64,000 nt of DNA. It comes from Ascarosepion bandense. Taxonomy: Eukaryota; Mollusca; Cephalopoda; Sepiida; Sepiidae. The DNA lies in the NCBI GenBank assembly GCA_037127315.1, contig JBBBDQ010000403.1:2958001-3022000 (forward strand). Reading direction: 5' to 3'. Made by a program: the position numbers and the translations under genes. The first letter of the stretch is position 1. Every line of letters begins with the position of its first letter. Shown here in pieces: positions 1-8,837 of the stretch. The notes under the pieces are model-generated. The model was given only the letters and a program-made list of their open reading frames with translations. It was not told the origin of the DNA and did not search any database.

Positions 1-345
1 ACCCTGCAAATATCTTATCCGCTGCCTTCCTCTGTCTCTCCTTCCTTCTATCTGACCAGTCAGTATCAGGTTCTCCAAGCTCTCCTTCCTCATTGCGTGT
101 CCCAGGAACTTCAGTTGTCTCTTCCTGATGCTCAGCATCAATTTCCTTTTTGTTGCCATTCTTTCCAACACCTCCTCGTTGCTTGCATGATATCCGTAGC
201 ATCCTTCTGTAGCACCACATTTCGGCCGCTTCCAGTTTTGTCCTCATTTTCGGTGATATTGTCCAGCATTCACAGCTGTATTGAAGAACTGACATCACGT
301 AGCAGTCTAGCACTCTTTTCTTCGTTTTACTCAGTCATAATTGTT
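1..345 (-). mobile_element. Non-LTR retrotransposon 3' part, family A (antisense)
   Basis: The minus strand matches the region at 20147-20600 that encodes the tail of a reverse-transcriptase ORF (MWFYRR-type, [17 protein letters not shown], [13 protein letters not shown] motifs). It contains frame breaks. It is a fragment cut off by the window start. Confidence 0.7.
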
Positions 346-371
346 CTTGAGAGACAAACTTGCTTTACCCC

Positions 372-590
372 ATGCTAAGCTGCCCAAAACCTACCCAGAG
401 AGAATGTGTAAATGGATGGAAGGACAGGCCTTGAGAGAGATGACAAAAATACAAAAATATCAAATTTATTAACAGCTAGAAAGAACAATAAATGGTGGAG
501 AGCCATGATCACCTATATTCCAAAGGAACAGGACATGTGGAAGAAGAAGAACAATAACAACAACAACAATAGCAACAAAGAAAAGAGATT
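372..590 (+). mobile_element. Family A non-LTR 3' terminal fragment (sense)
   Basis: The + strand here carries the last coding bases and 3' end of the same LINE family (GGAGAGCCATGATCACCTA region, GGAACAGGACATGTGG), then an AAGAAGAAGAACAATAAC simple tail. It is head-on to the fragment at 1-345. Confidence 0.55.
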
Positions 591-864
591 TGGAATAGAA
601 GTGTACATCTTTTATCTTATATGATATTGAATGCTGAGCAATTTCTTCACAGATGAAGTTCAGACTTGAAGTGACAGAGACGTGGTTCTATAAATGGAAC
701 AAGAGAAAAGAAGCTGCATAGAGCCATCATTGCCAACATTACACATTTACGTATAATCTTTCATTGTAAAATGGAAAAAAATTACTAGAGAAACATAATA
801 TATTTCAGAAAAAAACTTGAATGTCATTTAAAATATACTCAAATGTAAATTGATATACTTACAG
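591..864. other. Intron upstream of exon 1, nothing recognised
   Basis: AT-rich intron with no clear repeat or ORF; it ends in the exon 1 acceptor. Confidence 0.5.
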
Positions 865-975
865 CCAACCCATGTGGGCTTGAACCTTGCAAGAATGGTG
901 CTAAATGCGTCAATGAAAAAGAAAGATTCAGATGTGTGTGCACTGCTGGGTTTGAAGGGCCAACCTGTGTTGAAC
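865..975 (+). CDS. EGF-like module exon 1 of multi-EGF gene
   Basis: Internal exon encoding one EGF module of 37 residues, counting the residue split across the upstream junction. Cysteines fall at 4, 9, 15, 24, 26 and 35, giving C-x4-C-x5-C-x8-C-x-C-x8-C. In the EGF family these pair 1-3, 2-4 and 5-6 in an extracellular fold. The exon is preceded by ATACTTACAG and followed by GTGAGT, and is phase 1 at both ends, so it can be added or skipped without a frameshift. The start [14 protein letters not shown] recurs in later exons. I see no D-x-D/N-E/Q calcium-binding signature before the first cysteine. The gene continues upstream of the window. Which protein it is (fibropellin-, Notch- or other EGF-repeat type) cannot be told from these modules alone. 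Confidence 0.93.
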
Positions 976-1009
976 GTGAGTATTGTTTTTATATTTTAAG
1001 CTGGGACAC

Positions 1010-1384
1010 TACTGGCCATAATTATTAAGCCACTCAAGTTTTTTAAAATTGATGTATTTCATACTATTTTTCGTATTTGTTGCCAAATGAAAATAGAATG
1101 GTTCTTTGTTAATAGTATTTGCAAAATTTTACAAGGCAAGAAAGTAAAGATGAACGTGTCAGAATCACACTAAATTTTCTTCATTCTTTCATTGATGAAA
1201 CTGCAATATAGGTAATTATTAAATATATATAAATTCATTTGATGCACTTGTTATTGTGCAGTATTAATAAAAGAACCATTCTATTTTCATTTACAATTAT
1301 TCACTTGGCAATAAATACTAAAAAATAGTATGAAATCCGTCATTTTTTTTAAACACTTGGGTGGCCTAATAATTATGGCCTGTA
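1010..1384. mobile_element. Tc1/mariner-type MITE, copy 1
   Basis: Long terminal inverted repeats of about 85-90 bp start TACTGGCCATAATTATTA and end TAATTATGGCCTGTA, with TA at each edge. There is no transposase ORF. It is inserted 35 bp after exon 1. A second copy is at 38150. Confidence 0.75.
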
Positions 1385-1569
1385 GCATACATAAAAAAGA
1401 GAGAGCTTTTAAGAAAAGAGAAACCACAAAGAAAAGGTTGATAACAATCAGAAAGAGACAACTGAACATTTTCATTTGGTTAAGATAGGTTGTTTAATTT
1501 AATGACATGTCAACTCTTGTTGAGTTATTCAGTGTCATTTATAAATCTTGTCAGATAAAGTTACATTGA

Positions 1570-2235
1570 ACCAATAGGTTTGGTCGATTCAAAGTGAAAA
1601 ACCTAGACATAGGTCTAGTCTACACTAGTGTCAAAAAGTTACACAAAGATACAGTCTGCACAATTCAAAAACATGTATATAGATCCAGTCTATGCTAGAA
1701 GCATAAAGGTAGACATGGGGTCAGTTTTTGCTTGAGTAGAAAAAGTTACACAAAGATAGAGTTTGGTCGATTCAAAGCGAAAAACCTAGACATAGGTCTA
1801 GTCTACACTAGTGTCAAAAAGTTACACAAAGATACAGTCTACACTATTCAAAAACATGTATATAGATCCAGTCTATGCTAGAAGCATAAAGGTAGACATG
1901 GGGTCAGCTTTTGCTTGAGTAGAAAAAGTTACATAAAGATAGTTTACACTAGTATCAAAAAAGTAAACATAGGTCAAGCCTACATTACATCAAAAAGGTA
2001 TACCAAAATAAAATCTCTATTAGATTAAATTAGGTAGACATGTGTTCAGTCTACCCTCGTGTCAAAAAGTGAGGCATAATTTCATATACACTAGTCAAAA
2101 AGTTGAATATAAAGTAAAAACTGATATTAGAGTCCTGTCTTCACTAGAATAAAAAAGATGAACACTAGTTCAGTTTTCACGAGAATCAAAAATGGTGGAC
2201 ATTGGTTCAGTTTTCACCTAAGATTGGTCAACAAG
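1570..2235 (+). repeat. 183-bp tandem plus degenerate ~36-40 bp subrepeats
   Basis: TTTGGTCGATTCAAAG occurs at 1579 and 1762 with near-identical 183-bp bodies. Shorter motifs (AGTCTACACTAGTGTCAAAA, TTACACAAAGATA) then repeat with decay to about 2235. Confidence 0.8.
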
Positions 2236-2297
2236 ATGCATTAAACAAAGAAAAATAAAATATTAAGAAAACTTTTTGTAATAAAAAATTAATTTCC

Positions 2298-2655
2298 TCT
2301 TTATTATTATTATTATTATTATTATATCATTTTTCATCATATTTTGATTTCTGCTTTGGTCTCACTACCAACCAAGTCTGCGGGGAGACCTAAGGCAGGT
2401 CGTGGCGTGTTGTTATGGCTCCATTTCATGTTTTTCTATCTTCCCTATCATCCCTAGCATTACATAGATAAAGTTTTCCTGAGTGTGTGGGCTGTACTTA
2501 ACAAGACAATTTTTTGTATATCTCTTAAGCTGGGGTTTCCAGGGATTCTTTCAATGTGTTGTTTTGTTCCATTTTTTATCATTCCAAGTGCACCTACTAT
2601 CACTGGCACAACTCAATTTCAATTTCCAGGTCTTTATATTTTGACAGTATATTAT
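2298..2655 (-). mobile_element. Non-LTR fragment with restriction-like-endonuclease-type C-terminus (family C)
   Basis: The reverse complement matches 23700-24110, including the final codons, short 3' UTR and a (TAA)n tail, here read as (TTA)n at 2302. Frame is broken. Confidence 0.65.
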
Positions 2656-2766
2656 TATTATTATTATAATTAGTAGTTGTAGTAGTAGTAGTAGTAGTAG
2701 TAGTGAATATACAATAAAACCTTTCAGGAAAAGAAAGAGCCTTTGGTCTTAAGTAAAGTATAAAAG

Positions 2767-3073
2767 TCAGTCAGTCAGTTAAGTGCCATATGTGAGACAT
2801 GCTTGGGCGATCATGTCTCAAAAGAGACATGACTGACTGGGCAGAAGATTATCCCGCAGTACTTTGCCATTGCTTTCTACGGTAGACTGGTTGCTGACCA
2901 AGGCTATAGAACCCAATCTGTCCTGCTATTTAACCCATAACTGGAAGGAAGAGATGGATTAATATCTTTCCCAAGGGTATTTGCACGTAAGTGAATGCAA
3001 TGGATTCAACTGGAATTCGAACTTAGATCGCCAGTTTCTCATTCCAAGCCGATATCCACTGTACCACAACACA
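2767..3073 (-). mobile_element. tRNA-derived SINE, copy 1
   Basis: On the minus strand: a head with GTGGTACAGTGGATATC (A-box-like), a diverged B box near AGTTCGAATTCCAG, a body with AACCCAATCTGTCC on +, and a tail with the TCATGTCTC-TTTT-GAGACATGA hairpin and GACTGACTGAC end. A-box and B-box placement fits a pol III tRNA head. OR-type tRNA SINEs are known from octopus; I did not test family identity. Confidence 0.8.
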
Positions 3074-3384
3074 GATCCTTTTGTAAAAATTATGAAGGGT
3101 TCTATTGTTAAACACTGTTTAAATGCGTTAATTCAAGAATAAAAGGTGATTCTAAAATTGGACATTATTTTCAAAACAAACAAATATATTGATATCATAT
3201 TAGTATTTACAGATAGCAATGGATGTTAGATCCAATAATATTCTGTACAACAAACACCTTATTCATAGAGAACTTTTTGGGGTTTAACAAATTTGAAAGC
3301 TTAATAAACTTATCTTGATTTTGGGTGTTAGTTGAGGGCATTGTAACAGTTTTCTTCATTCAATATAATGTAAGTATTAAGAAC

Positions 3385-3620
3385 AAAATCTTCTATGTCT
3401 CTTCTGGACATTAGTAATCATGACTCTCCATACTTTCCTTACCATCTTTTTTGCCATCTCTTGCAAATACTGCTTTGCTGTCCTTTCATTTAAGCTTGCA
3501 TTGCTTTCCTCTGCCTCTGTGAGGAGAAAATTTTCCAAGCACTCTTTCTTCTTTATGTACCCAAACATTTCATCTGCTTTTTCCTGATGTTGCATAGAAG
3601 TTTCCTTTTAGCTACCATTG
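3385..3620 (-). mobile_element. Diverged family A LINE 3' fragment
   Basis: On the minus strand it resembles the end of the RT ORF and 3' UTR (region beginning CTTCTATGTCTCTTCTGGACA on +). It directly abuts the 155-bp tandem. Confidence 0.55.
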
Positions 3621-4530
3621 TTGGACTAGATAGACTAAACTATCACCTGGTTCACACTCCACCCATGTCTATTGAACAGGTGAAGGGGCTCATCTCTTGT
3701 TTCCTGTTTAGGATGCAGTTTCCGGTTTTCTCTTTTCCAATCTTCTCACATTTTTTTCTTTCATTTTTTTTCAATTGGAATAGATAGACTAAACTGTTGC
3801 CCAGTTCACACTCCACCCATGTCTATTGAACAGGTGAAGAGGCTCATCCCATGTTTCCTGTTTAGAATGCAGTTTCGGGTTTTCTCTTTTCCAATCTTCT
3901 CACTTTTTTTCTTTCGTTTTTTTTTCAATTGGAGTAGATAGACTAAACTATTGCCCAGTTCACACTCCACCCACATCTATTGAACAGGTGAAGAGGCTCA
4001 TCCCTTGTTCCCTTTTTAGGATGCAGTTTCTGGTTTTCTCTTTTCCAATCCTCTCACTTTTTTTTCTTTCATTTTTTTTTCAATTGGAGTAGATAGACTA
4101 AACTATCGCCCGGTTCACACTCCACCCTCGTCTATTGAACAGGTGAAGAGGCTCATCCCTTGTTTCCTGTTTAGGATGCAGTTTCCCGTTTTCTCTTTTC
4201 CAATCTTCTCACCTTTTTTTCTTTTGTTTTTTTTTTCAACTGGAGTAGATAGACTAAACTATTGCCCAGTTCACACTCCACCCATATCTATTGAACAGGT
4301 GAAGAGGCTCATCCCTTGTTTCCTGTTTAGAATGCAGTTTCTGGTTTTCTCTTTTCCAATCCTCTCACTTTTTTTTCTTTTGTTTTTTTTTCAATTGGAG
4401 TAGATAGACTAAACTATCGCCCAGTTCACACTCCACCCACATCTACTGAACAGGTGAAGAGGCTCATCCCTTGTTTCCTGTTTAGGATGCGGTTTCTGGT
4501 TTTCTCTTTTCCAATCTTTTCACTTCTATG
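3621..4530 (+). repeat. 154-156 bp tandem, about six copies
   Basis: TTGGA(G/A)TAGATAGACTAAAC starts recur near 3621, 3775, 3929, 4084, 4240 and 4395. Each unit holds GTTCACACTCCACCC, GGTGAAGAGGCTCATCCC, GATGCAGTTTC and a long pyrimidine stretch. The array fuses at its right end with a LINE family B 3' terminus. Confidence 0.9.
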
Positions 4531-4592
4531 TAGCCCCCTGCACATCAGTGGCATTACCGCCTTGCTCGGGGTGATATGATTAAAAAAAAAAT
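4522..4592 (+). mobile_element. Family B LINE 3' terminus
   Basis: CTATGTAGCCCCCTGCACAT followed by GTGGCATTACC, GGGGTGATATGATTAAAA. The same 3' end is seen in full context at 30365-30430. It suggests the 155-bp array lies in this element's 3' UTR. Confidence 0.7.
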
Positions 4593-4609
4593 TTGTTATT
4601 GGAATTTTG

Positions 4610-4700
4610 TCACTGTACACATGTTTGGTCCATCTTATTCTCAGCATCTTTCTGTAGAATCATGTTTCTGTTTCCATAATTCATTGTTTGAACTTTATTT
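4610..4700 (-). mobile_element. Short family A LINE fragment
   Basis: Matches 5055-5125 (TCTTTCTGTAGAATCAT on +), part of the antisense RT tail. Confidence 0.55.
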
Positions 4701-4799
4701 TTTTGATAAAAAATGTTATCTTAATTTCAGTTGATGAGTATAGCAAGAAGAAATGTTTGTTTTTCATCAAATAGAATGTTTTAGATAATCTATATGCTG

Positions 4800-5130
4800 T
4801 AACGCTTTAGGACATTGGAGATCATATTACTCCATAATTTCTTTTCTGTCCTTTTGCCATCTGTAACACATTCACTCAAGCTAGACAGATTAGTTATGCA
4901 TTTCCTTCCTTAGCCTCTTTTACCTGTGAGTATTAAATTTTCCAAGCCCTCTTTTCTCTTTATGCACCTCAGAAATTTCAACTGTTCATTCTTAATGTTA
5001 AGTAGAAATGTTCTTTTTGTGCCGATGTTTCTAGAACTTTCTCATTGCTCACATGTTCGGTCCATGTTATTCTCAGTATCTTTCTGTAGAATCATATTTC
5101 TGTTTTCATAATTCAATGTTTGAACTTCAT
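4800..5130 (-). mobile_element. Family A LINE 3' fragment upstream of exon 2
   Basis: Antisense RT-tail sequence with frame breaks, ending 20 bp before the exon 2 acceptor. It is shared with 15470-15800, so it was already in place before the block duplicated. Confidence 0.7.
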
Positions 5131-5150
5131 TTTATTTTTCCTTTTTTCAG

Positions 5151-5261
5151 CCAATCCTTGTGGACTGAAACCATGCAAGAATGGCGCCAGTTGCACAAAT
5201 AACGGAACAGAGTTTATCTGCACATGCACACCTGAATTTATGGGAAAAACCTGTATAGAGC
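5151..5261 (+). CDS. EGF-like module exon 2
   Basis: A 111-nt, phase 1-1 exon between CTTTTTTCAG and GTAAGT. It encodes an EGF module starting NPCGLKPCKNGASC, with six cysteines at 4, 9, 15, 24, 26 and 35. The residue before the third cysteine is Ser, so C2-KNGA-S-C3 fits the O-fucose consensus C2-x4-S/T-C3; modification is inference. Only 119 nt of intron separate it from exon 3. Its acceptor lies just downstream of an antisense LINE fragment. The whole exon is base-for-base identical to exon 5 at 15822-15932, showing a recent duplication or conversion of this two-exon block. Confidence 0.94.
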
Positions 5262-5380
5262 GTAAGTCACATTTTAATCTCTATTCCCAATAATTCTTGC
5301 TTTATTTAATATGTTTTTTAATTCAATTAATCATTTTTTATTTAAAATAAATAATTAAATTCTAATACCTTAATTTTTAG

Positions 5381-5491
5381 CAAATCCTTGTGGACTTGAA
5401 CCTTGTAAGAATGGTGCCAAGTGCTTCAATGATAATGATACATTTAGATGTGTTTGTACAGCTGACTTCATGGGAAGAACCTGTATTGAAC
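5381..5491 (+). CDS. EGF-like module exon 3
   Basis: A 111-nt, phase 1-1 exon with acceptor TTAATTTTTAG and donor GTGAGT. The module starts [14 protein letters not shown] and has the six-cysteine spacing of the family, with an acidic loop (FNDNDTF) between the third and fourth cysteines. Lys precedes the third cysteine, so the O-fucose consensus is absent, unlike exon 2. It is identical to exon 6 (16052-16162). The intron after it diverges from the one after exon 6 within about ten bases, so the duplicated block ends there. Confidence 0.94.
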
Positions 5492-5860
5492 GTGAGTATT
5501 TTATTCATTGTCTCTTGTTTTAATTTATTTGAAAATAAAAATGTCTAAGATTTTCAAGACTTAATGACTTAAATATCAAATAGTTTACAGAGCATTATTT
5601 AAACTCTATATTCACATTAGTTTTCTCTGGCACAGTTAGAGATTTCTTTGCCTATGTGCCATCACCTTTTAGAAAATAGACAATCACGGCACTCCACAAC
5701 TTTCTAAACTTTTAGCTTTTAGTAATGTTTGTTTTTCTAACCCTCTCATTTCTCATTCTGTACTATATACACTTAATCTAGTCAAATACCTAGAATCTTC
5801 CTGATCTTTTTTTTACTGCTAGGATCAAATTTTTTAAGCCTTCCTTCCACATTATGCGAC
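5492..5860. other. Intron 3 proximal part
   Basis: AT-rich. Around 5640-5850 on the minus strand there is weak likeness to family A LINE 3' sequence (GAGATTTCTTTGCC, CCTTCCTTCCACATTATGCG on +). Confidence 0.4.
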
Positions 5861-6281
5861 TGTTGTATCCCGGGAGGGGATAAACAGAGAAAGAATAGTG
5901 CAAGAAATAACTCTTAACACTGAGAATATATAAATATAGATTTATTTTTCCTCAGTACAATAAACCAAATACTTGTACACCAACGAACAGTTAACACGAA
6001 TAACAGTTAAGAAGGCAATGTCTCTGTATAGGACGTATGCGTCTGTCTTGAGAAGTAGACTTCTATCTAGCGACGTCTAACTCTCGTCTAAGGCCACTGG
6101 CTATCGACTCTCGTATAATGACGAATAATCTTGATCACTCCTGTGTAATGACGAAGACTCTCATCTAGTCATGAACACACTCAATCTCTCTCGAGTGCTC
6201 TCTGTAGTTCGTTCTCCTCTAGGTCTTTTATGACCCGGGCCATACCCATTTCTGAGTAGGACAGGATATTCCTCCACAACA
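5861..6281. mobile_element. Putative solo LTR
   Basis: 421 bp beginning TGTTGTATCCCGG and ending CCTCCACAACA, i.e. TGTTGT...ACAACA. It is flanked by GCGAC on the left and GTGAC on the right, a 5-bp duplication with one transition. A TATA-like GAATATATAAATATA lies inside. No internal gag-pol is present. It is of LTR-retrotransposon type by ends only. Confidence 0.5.
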
Positions 6282-6389
6282 GTGACAAAGAAGTGTCGGC
6301 TGACTCTTTCCAGTTCTGAGCATGTGTCAGGCTTAAAACTAATTTAAACATCTTCAGCTCCAAAACACCTGACAATGAGGCAATGTTCT

Positions 6390-6905
6390 TCTTTTATGTG
6401 TTGTACCTCTTCAGGACATAGGCAATTATGGCCCTCCACATCTCTTTGTCCGTTGTAGCTTGTAATACTTTTGTCTTGTTATTTCTTCCAAAACCTGTTC
6501 TGCCATCTATTTGCTTAAGCCCATCGAGTATATCACACACTGTTTTCCCATATCTCTCTTTTCCTCTATCTCTCTTGTGAGTATCAGATTCTCCAAACCC
6601 TCCTTCCTTATTACGTGTCCCAGGAAATTTAACTGTCTCCTTCTGATGTTAATTATATGTTTCCTTTTTGTTTCCGTTCTTGACAAAACCTCATCATTGC
6701 TCATACATTCTGTCATGGTATCCTCAGCACTTTTTTGAAGATCCCCATTTCAGTTGTTTCAAGTCTTTTCTTCATCTTTGTGGAGATTGTTCTGCATTTG
6801 TTGCCATATAGGAGGGCAGAGATCACATAATAATCCAAATACTCTTCTTTTGTTCCCAACAAAATTTTTCTTTCTCTTAATTTTCCTTTCTCTATTCTCA
6901 CCATA
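6390..6905 (-). mobile_element. Family A LINE 3' fragment
   Basis: On the minus strand it carries pieces of the RT tail: VLSRTETKRKHIINIRRRQ, LNFLGHVIRKEGLENLILT, and KEEYLDYYVISALLYGNKC. These lie in at least three frames, so it is dead. Confidence 0.75.
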
Positions 6906-6947
6906 ACAGGAAAATAAACTATAGAATAACTATAGATATCTATTTAA

Positions 6948-7170
6948 CCCTCTAGGGCCATTCGTATCATATTTGATACAGTATTTCCCTATAAGGAAAC
7001 ATTTGGTATTTCCCTATAAGGAAACATTTGGTATTCATTGACTGAGCAGTCAGTACTGCTTTCATTTGAAATTTATAAAATATTTCTCTTAAAAAAATTT
7101 TTCAGGAAAATATTTCTTTCAAGGCTTGTTTTCATACTGTATCAAATATGATATGAATGGCCCGAGAGGG
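6948..7170. mobile_element. piggyBac-like MITE, copy 1
   Basis: TTAA flanks (6944-6947, 7171-7174) and ~39-bp inverted ends beginning CCCTCTAGGGCCATTCGTAT. It has an internal direct doubling of TTTCCCTATAAGGAAACATT. No ORF. The right end has one base less than the other copies (CCCGAGAGGG). Confidence 0.8.
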
Positions 7171-7208
7171 TTAATCTCAGTCTGTTTATCTATCTATCTA
7201 TCTATTAA

Positions 7209-7405
7209 CCCTCTAGGGCCATTCGTATCATATTTGATACAGTATTTCCCTATAAGGAAACATTTGGTATTCATTGACTGAGCAGTCAGTACTGCTTTCA
7301 TTTGAAATTTATAAAATATTTCTCTTAAAAAATTTTTCAGGAAAATATTTCTTTCAAGGCTTGTTTTCATACTGTATCAAATATGATATGAATGGCCCTA
7401 GAGGG
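7209..7405. mobile_element. piggyBac-like MITE, copy 2
   Basis: TTAA at 7205 and 7406; the same inverted ends and core as copy 1, without the internal doubling. It is preceded by a TCTCAGTCTGTTTATCTATC spacer that is itself repeated, so MITE plus spacer was duplicated in tandem. Confidence 0.8.
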
Positions 7406-7443
7406 TTAATCTCAGTCTGTTTATCTATCTATCTATCTATTAA

Positions 7444-7640
7444 CCCTCTAGGGCCATTCGTATCATATTTGATACAGTATTTCCCTATAAGGAAACATTT
7501 GGTATTCATTAACTGAGCAGTCAGTACTGCTTTCATTTGAAATTTATAAAATATTTCTCTTAAAAAATTTTTCAGGAAAATATTTCTTTCAAGGCTTGTT
7601 TTCATACTGTATCAAATATGATACGAATGGCCCTAGAGGG
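7444..7640. mobile_element. piggyBac-like MITE, copy 3
   Basis: Left TTAA at 7440-7443; the right flank is TTAT-TAA. The inverted ends are the best preserved of the three (CGTATCATATTTGATACAG / mirror). Confidence 0.8.
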
Positions 7641-7679
7641 TTATTAATATAATATGATTAAGGCTTCTACTTCTCATAA

Positions 7680-7730
7680 AGTGGGGGATCAGTTCTATAT
7701 TGTTATGAAGTAATAAACAGATCCCCTACT
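7680..7730. repeat. 50-bp hairpin element, copy 1
   Basis: AGTGGGGGATCAG ... CAGATCCCCTACT inverted ends around TATTGTTATGAAGTAATAAA. Further copies are at 17273 and 17590. Confidence 0.65.
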
Positions 7731-7732
7731 AA

Positions 7733-7760
7733 TATGATACGAATGGCCCTAGAGGGTTAA
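7733..7760. mobile_element. Solo end of the piggyBac-like MITE
   Basis: TATGATACGAATGGCCCTAG plus AGGGTTAA equals the right end only. It sits directly after a 50-bp hairpin element. Confidence 0.7.
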
Positions 7761-7792
7761 GAACACTTAGTTTTAATCTTGAAAGTTCTTTT

Positions 7793-8150
7793 GTCATTAA
7801 ATTCATGCTATTCATAAAAATGACACTAAATTAAAAATACATTGAAAAGAATTTCTTTTTAAACATGTGTGGATTTGATTCTAGCAAACATTATATTAAA
7901 AAGTCATAATCTTCAAGATATATATATCATTAAAGTAGTTTCATTTATGAAAAAAAATTAAATTAAAAATACTTCCATTGAAAATAATTTCTCTCCACCA
8001 AATAGCACACCCATGTAAACTTGAGGCCTGATAAAGTTATATTGAAAATGTCTCAACCTTTAAAAGATATTTAATATTAAAATCATATCATTTATAAAAA
8101 TGTCCTTTAATTAACAAATATATTGAAAATAATTTCTCTTTATCAAATAG
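7793..8150 (+). repeat. Decayed tandem copies of exon 4's intron tail
   Basis: Three successive versions of one ~135-145 bp segment start near 7793, 7927 and 8072. Each has TCATTAAA/ATATTAAA, a CATTTATAAAA-like core and TTGAAAATAATTTCT before an AG. The first ends CTAG-CAAACA (near 7884), the second has the broken exon head, and the third leads into functional exon 4. The unit spans intron end plus exon start. Confidence 0.7.
8006..8030 (+). pseudogene. Broken EGF exon head (pseudoexon B before exon 4)
   Basis: CCACCAAATAG is followed by 25 nt that match the start of exon 4 with a few changes. The reading PHPCKLEA ends at TGA, and similarity to the exon stops there. The upstream ~80 bp match the 80 bp before exon 4. 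This is a duplicated acceptor with a truncated exon, not a usable module. Confidence 0.75.
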
Positions 8151-8261
8151 CAAACCCATGTGGACTTGAGCCCTGCAAAAATGGGGCTAAATGCTTCAAT
8201 GATGGCGAGAAATACAAATGCGTGTGTACAGCTGGTTTCATGGGACCAACCTGTGTTGAAC
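8151..8261 (+). CDS. EGF-like module exon 4
   Basis: A 111-nt, phase 1-1 exon with acceptor TTTATCAAATAG and donor GTAAGT. It encodes [14 protein letters not shown] followed by FNDGEKYKC and a GFMGPTC end; all six cysteines are present. Its body is closest to exons 1 and 3. The 360 bp upstream contain two decayed tandem copies of its intron tail, one with a broken exon head (8006-8030) and the other with only an acceptor-like remnant (near 7884). The polypyrimidine tract is weak and A-interrupted. Confidence 0.94.
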
Positions 8262-8837
8262 GTAAGTCTCACATTGTTATATAAGTTACTAATAATATTA
8301 ATAGTTAATAGTTACTAATAGTTAATAGCTACTAATAGTTAATAGTTACTAATAATATTAATAGTATGGGTAAATAGATTAAAAAAAAAAGTATAAGTGA
8401 GCTTCGAGCAGCAAAGAATTTTTGAATGAGGGTAAAAAGATATTTTTTTGACCAAATGAAGATTTTGCATTGTTATGCATGATTAGACATATTTGTTTTA
8501 TATTGATTTTACATGGAAATAAAGAATACGTTTTGTCTACTGACTAGAAAAAATTACTTATTAAGGTTATATTGATTGTACTAATTCCAACACTGTATTC
8601 AGAATTGTTCTATATGATTTTTAAGATTAGTGCCTAGGATTTTTATGTTAAAGATAAATAGCATAAAAATAACGTACTGGTTGTCACAGTAACTATTATA
8701 TGTAGAAAGAAACTCGTGGAGAGCGTGGCAGCAGAGAGTCCTCAGTAGAGAAGCCCCCGTCAAGCAAGTGTTTCGGCCCTTTTTTAATCTAAATATTACG
8801 AGGTAGTTCATAAAATAATGTTCAGTGTTTTTTTTTT
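8262..8837. other. Intron 4 start
   Basis: Short direct repeats of AATAGTTACTAATAGTTA lie at 8285-8365. The rest is AT-rich with nothing recognised. Confidence 0.5.

Larger units (their letters stand above)
3090..5505 (+). repeat. Segmental duplication, copy 1 (holds exons 2-3)
   Basis: The part from CACTGTTTAAATGCG to about 3315, the part from about 4715 (ATTTCAGTTGATGAGTAT) and the part to just after exon 3 match 14485-16172 in order. The stretch 3316-4714 is absent from the other copy and contains LINE pieces and the 155-bp tandem, so it was inserted after, or lost from, one copy. Confidence 0.75.

Noticed and set aside
97..378. 93-residue + strand frame and similar frames at 20422-21137
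   Set aside because: They lie antisense to LINE reverse-transcriptase sequence.
2767..3073. Functional tRNA gene at SINE heads
   Set aside because: A and B boxes are tRNA-like but the cloverleaf does not close and the copies have the long SINE body and tail.
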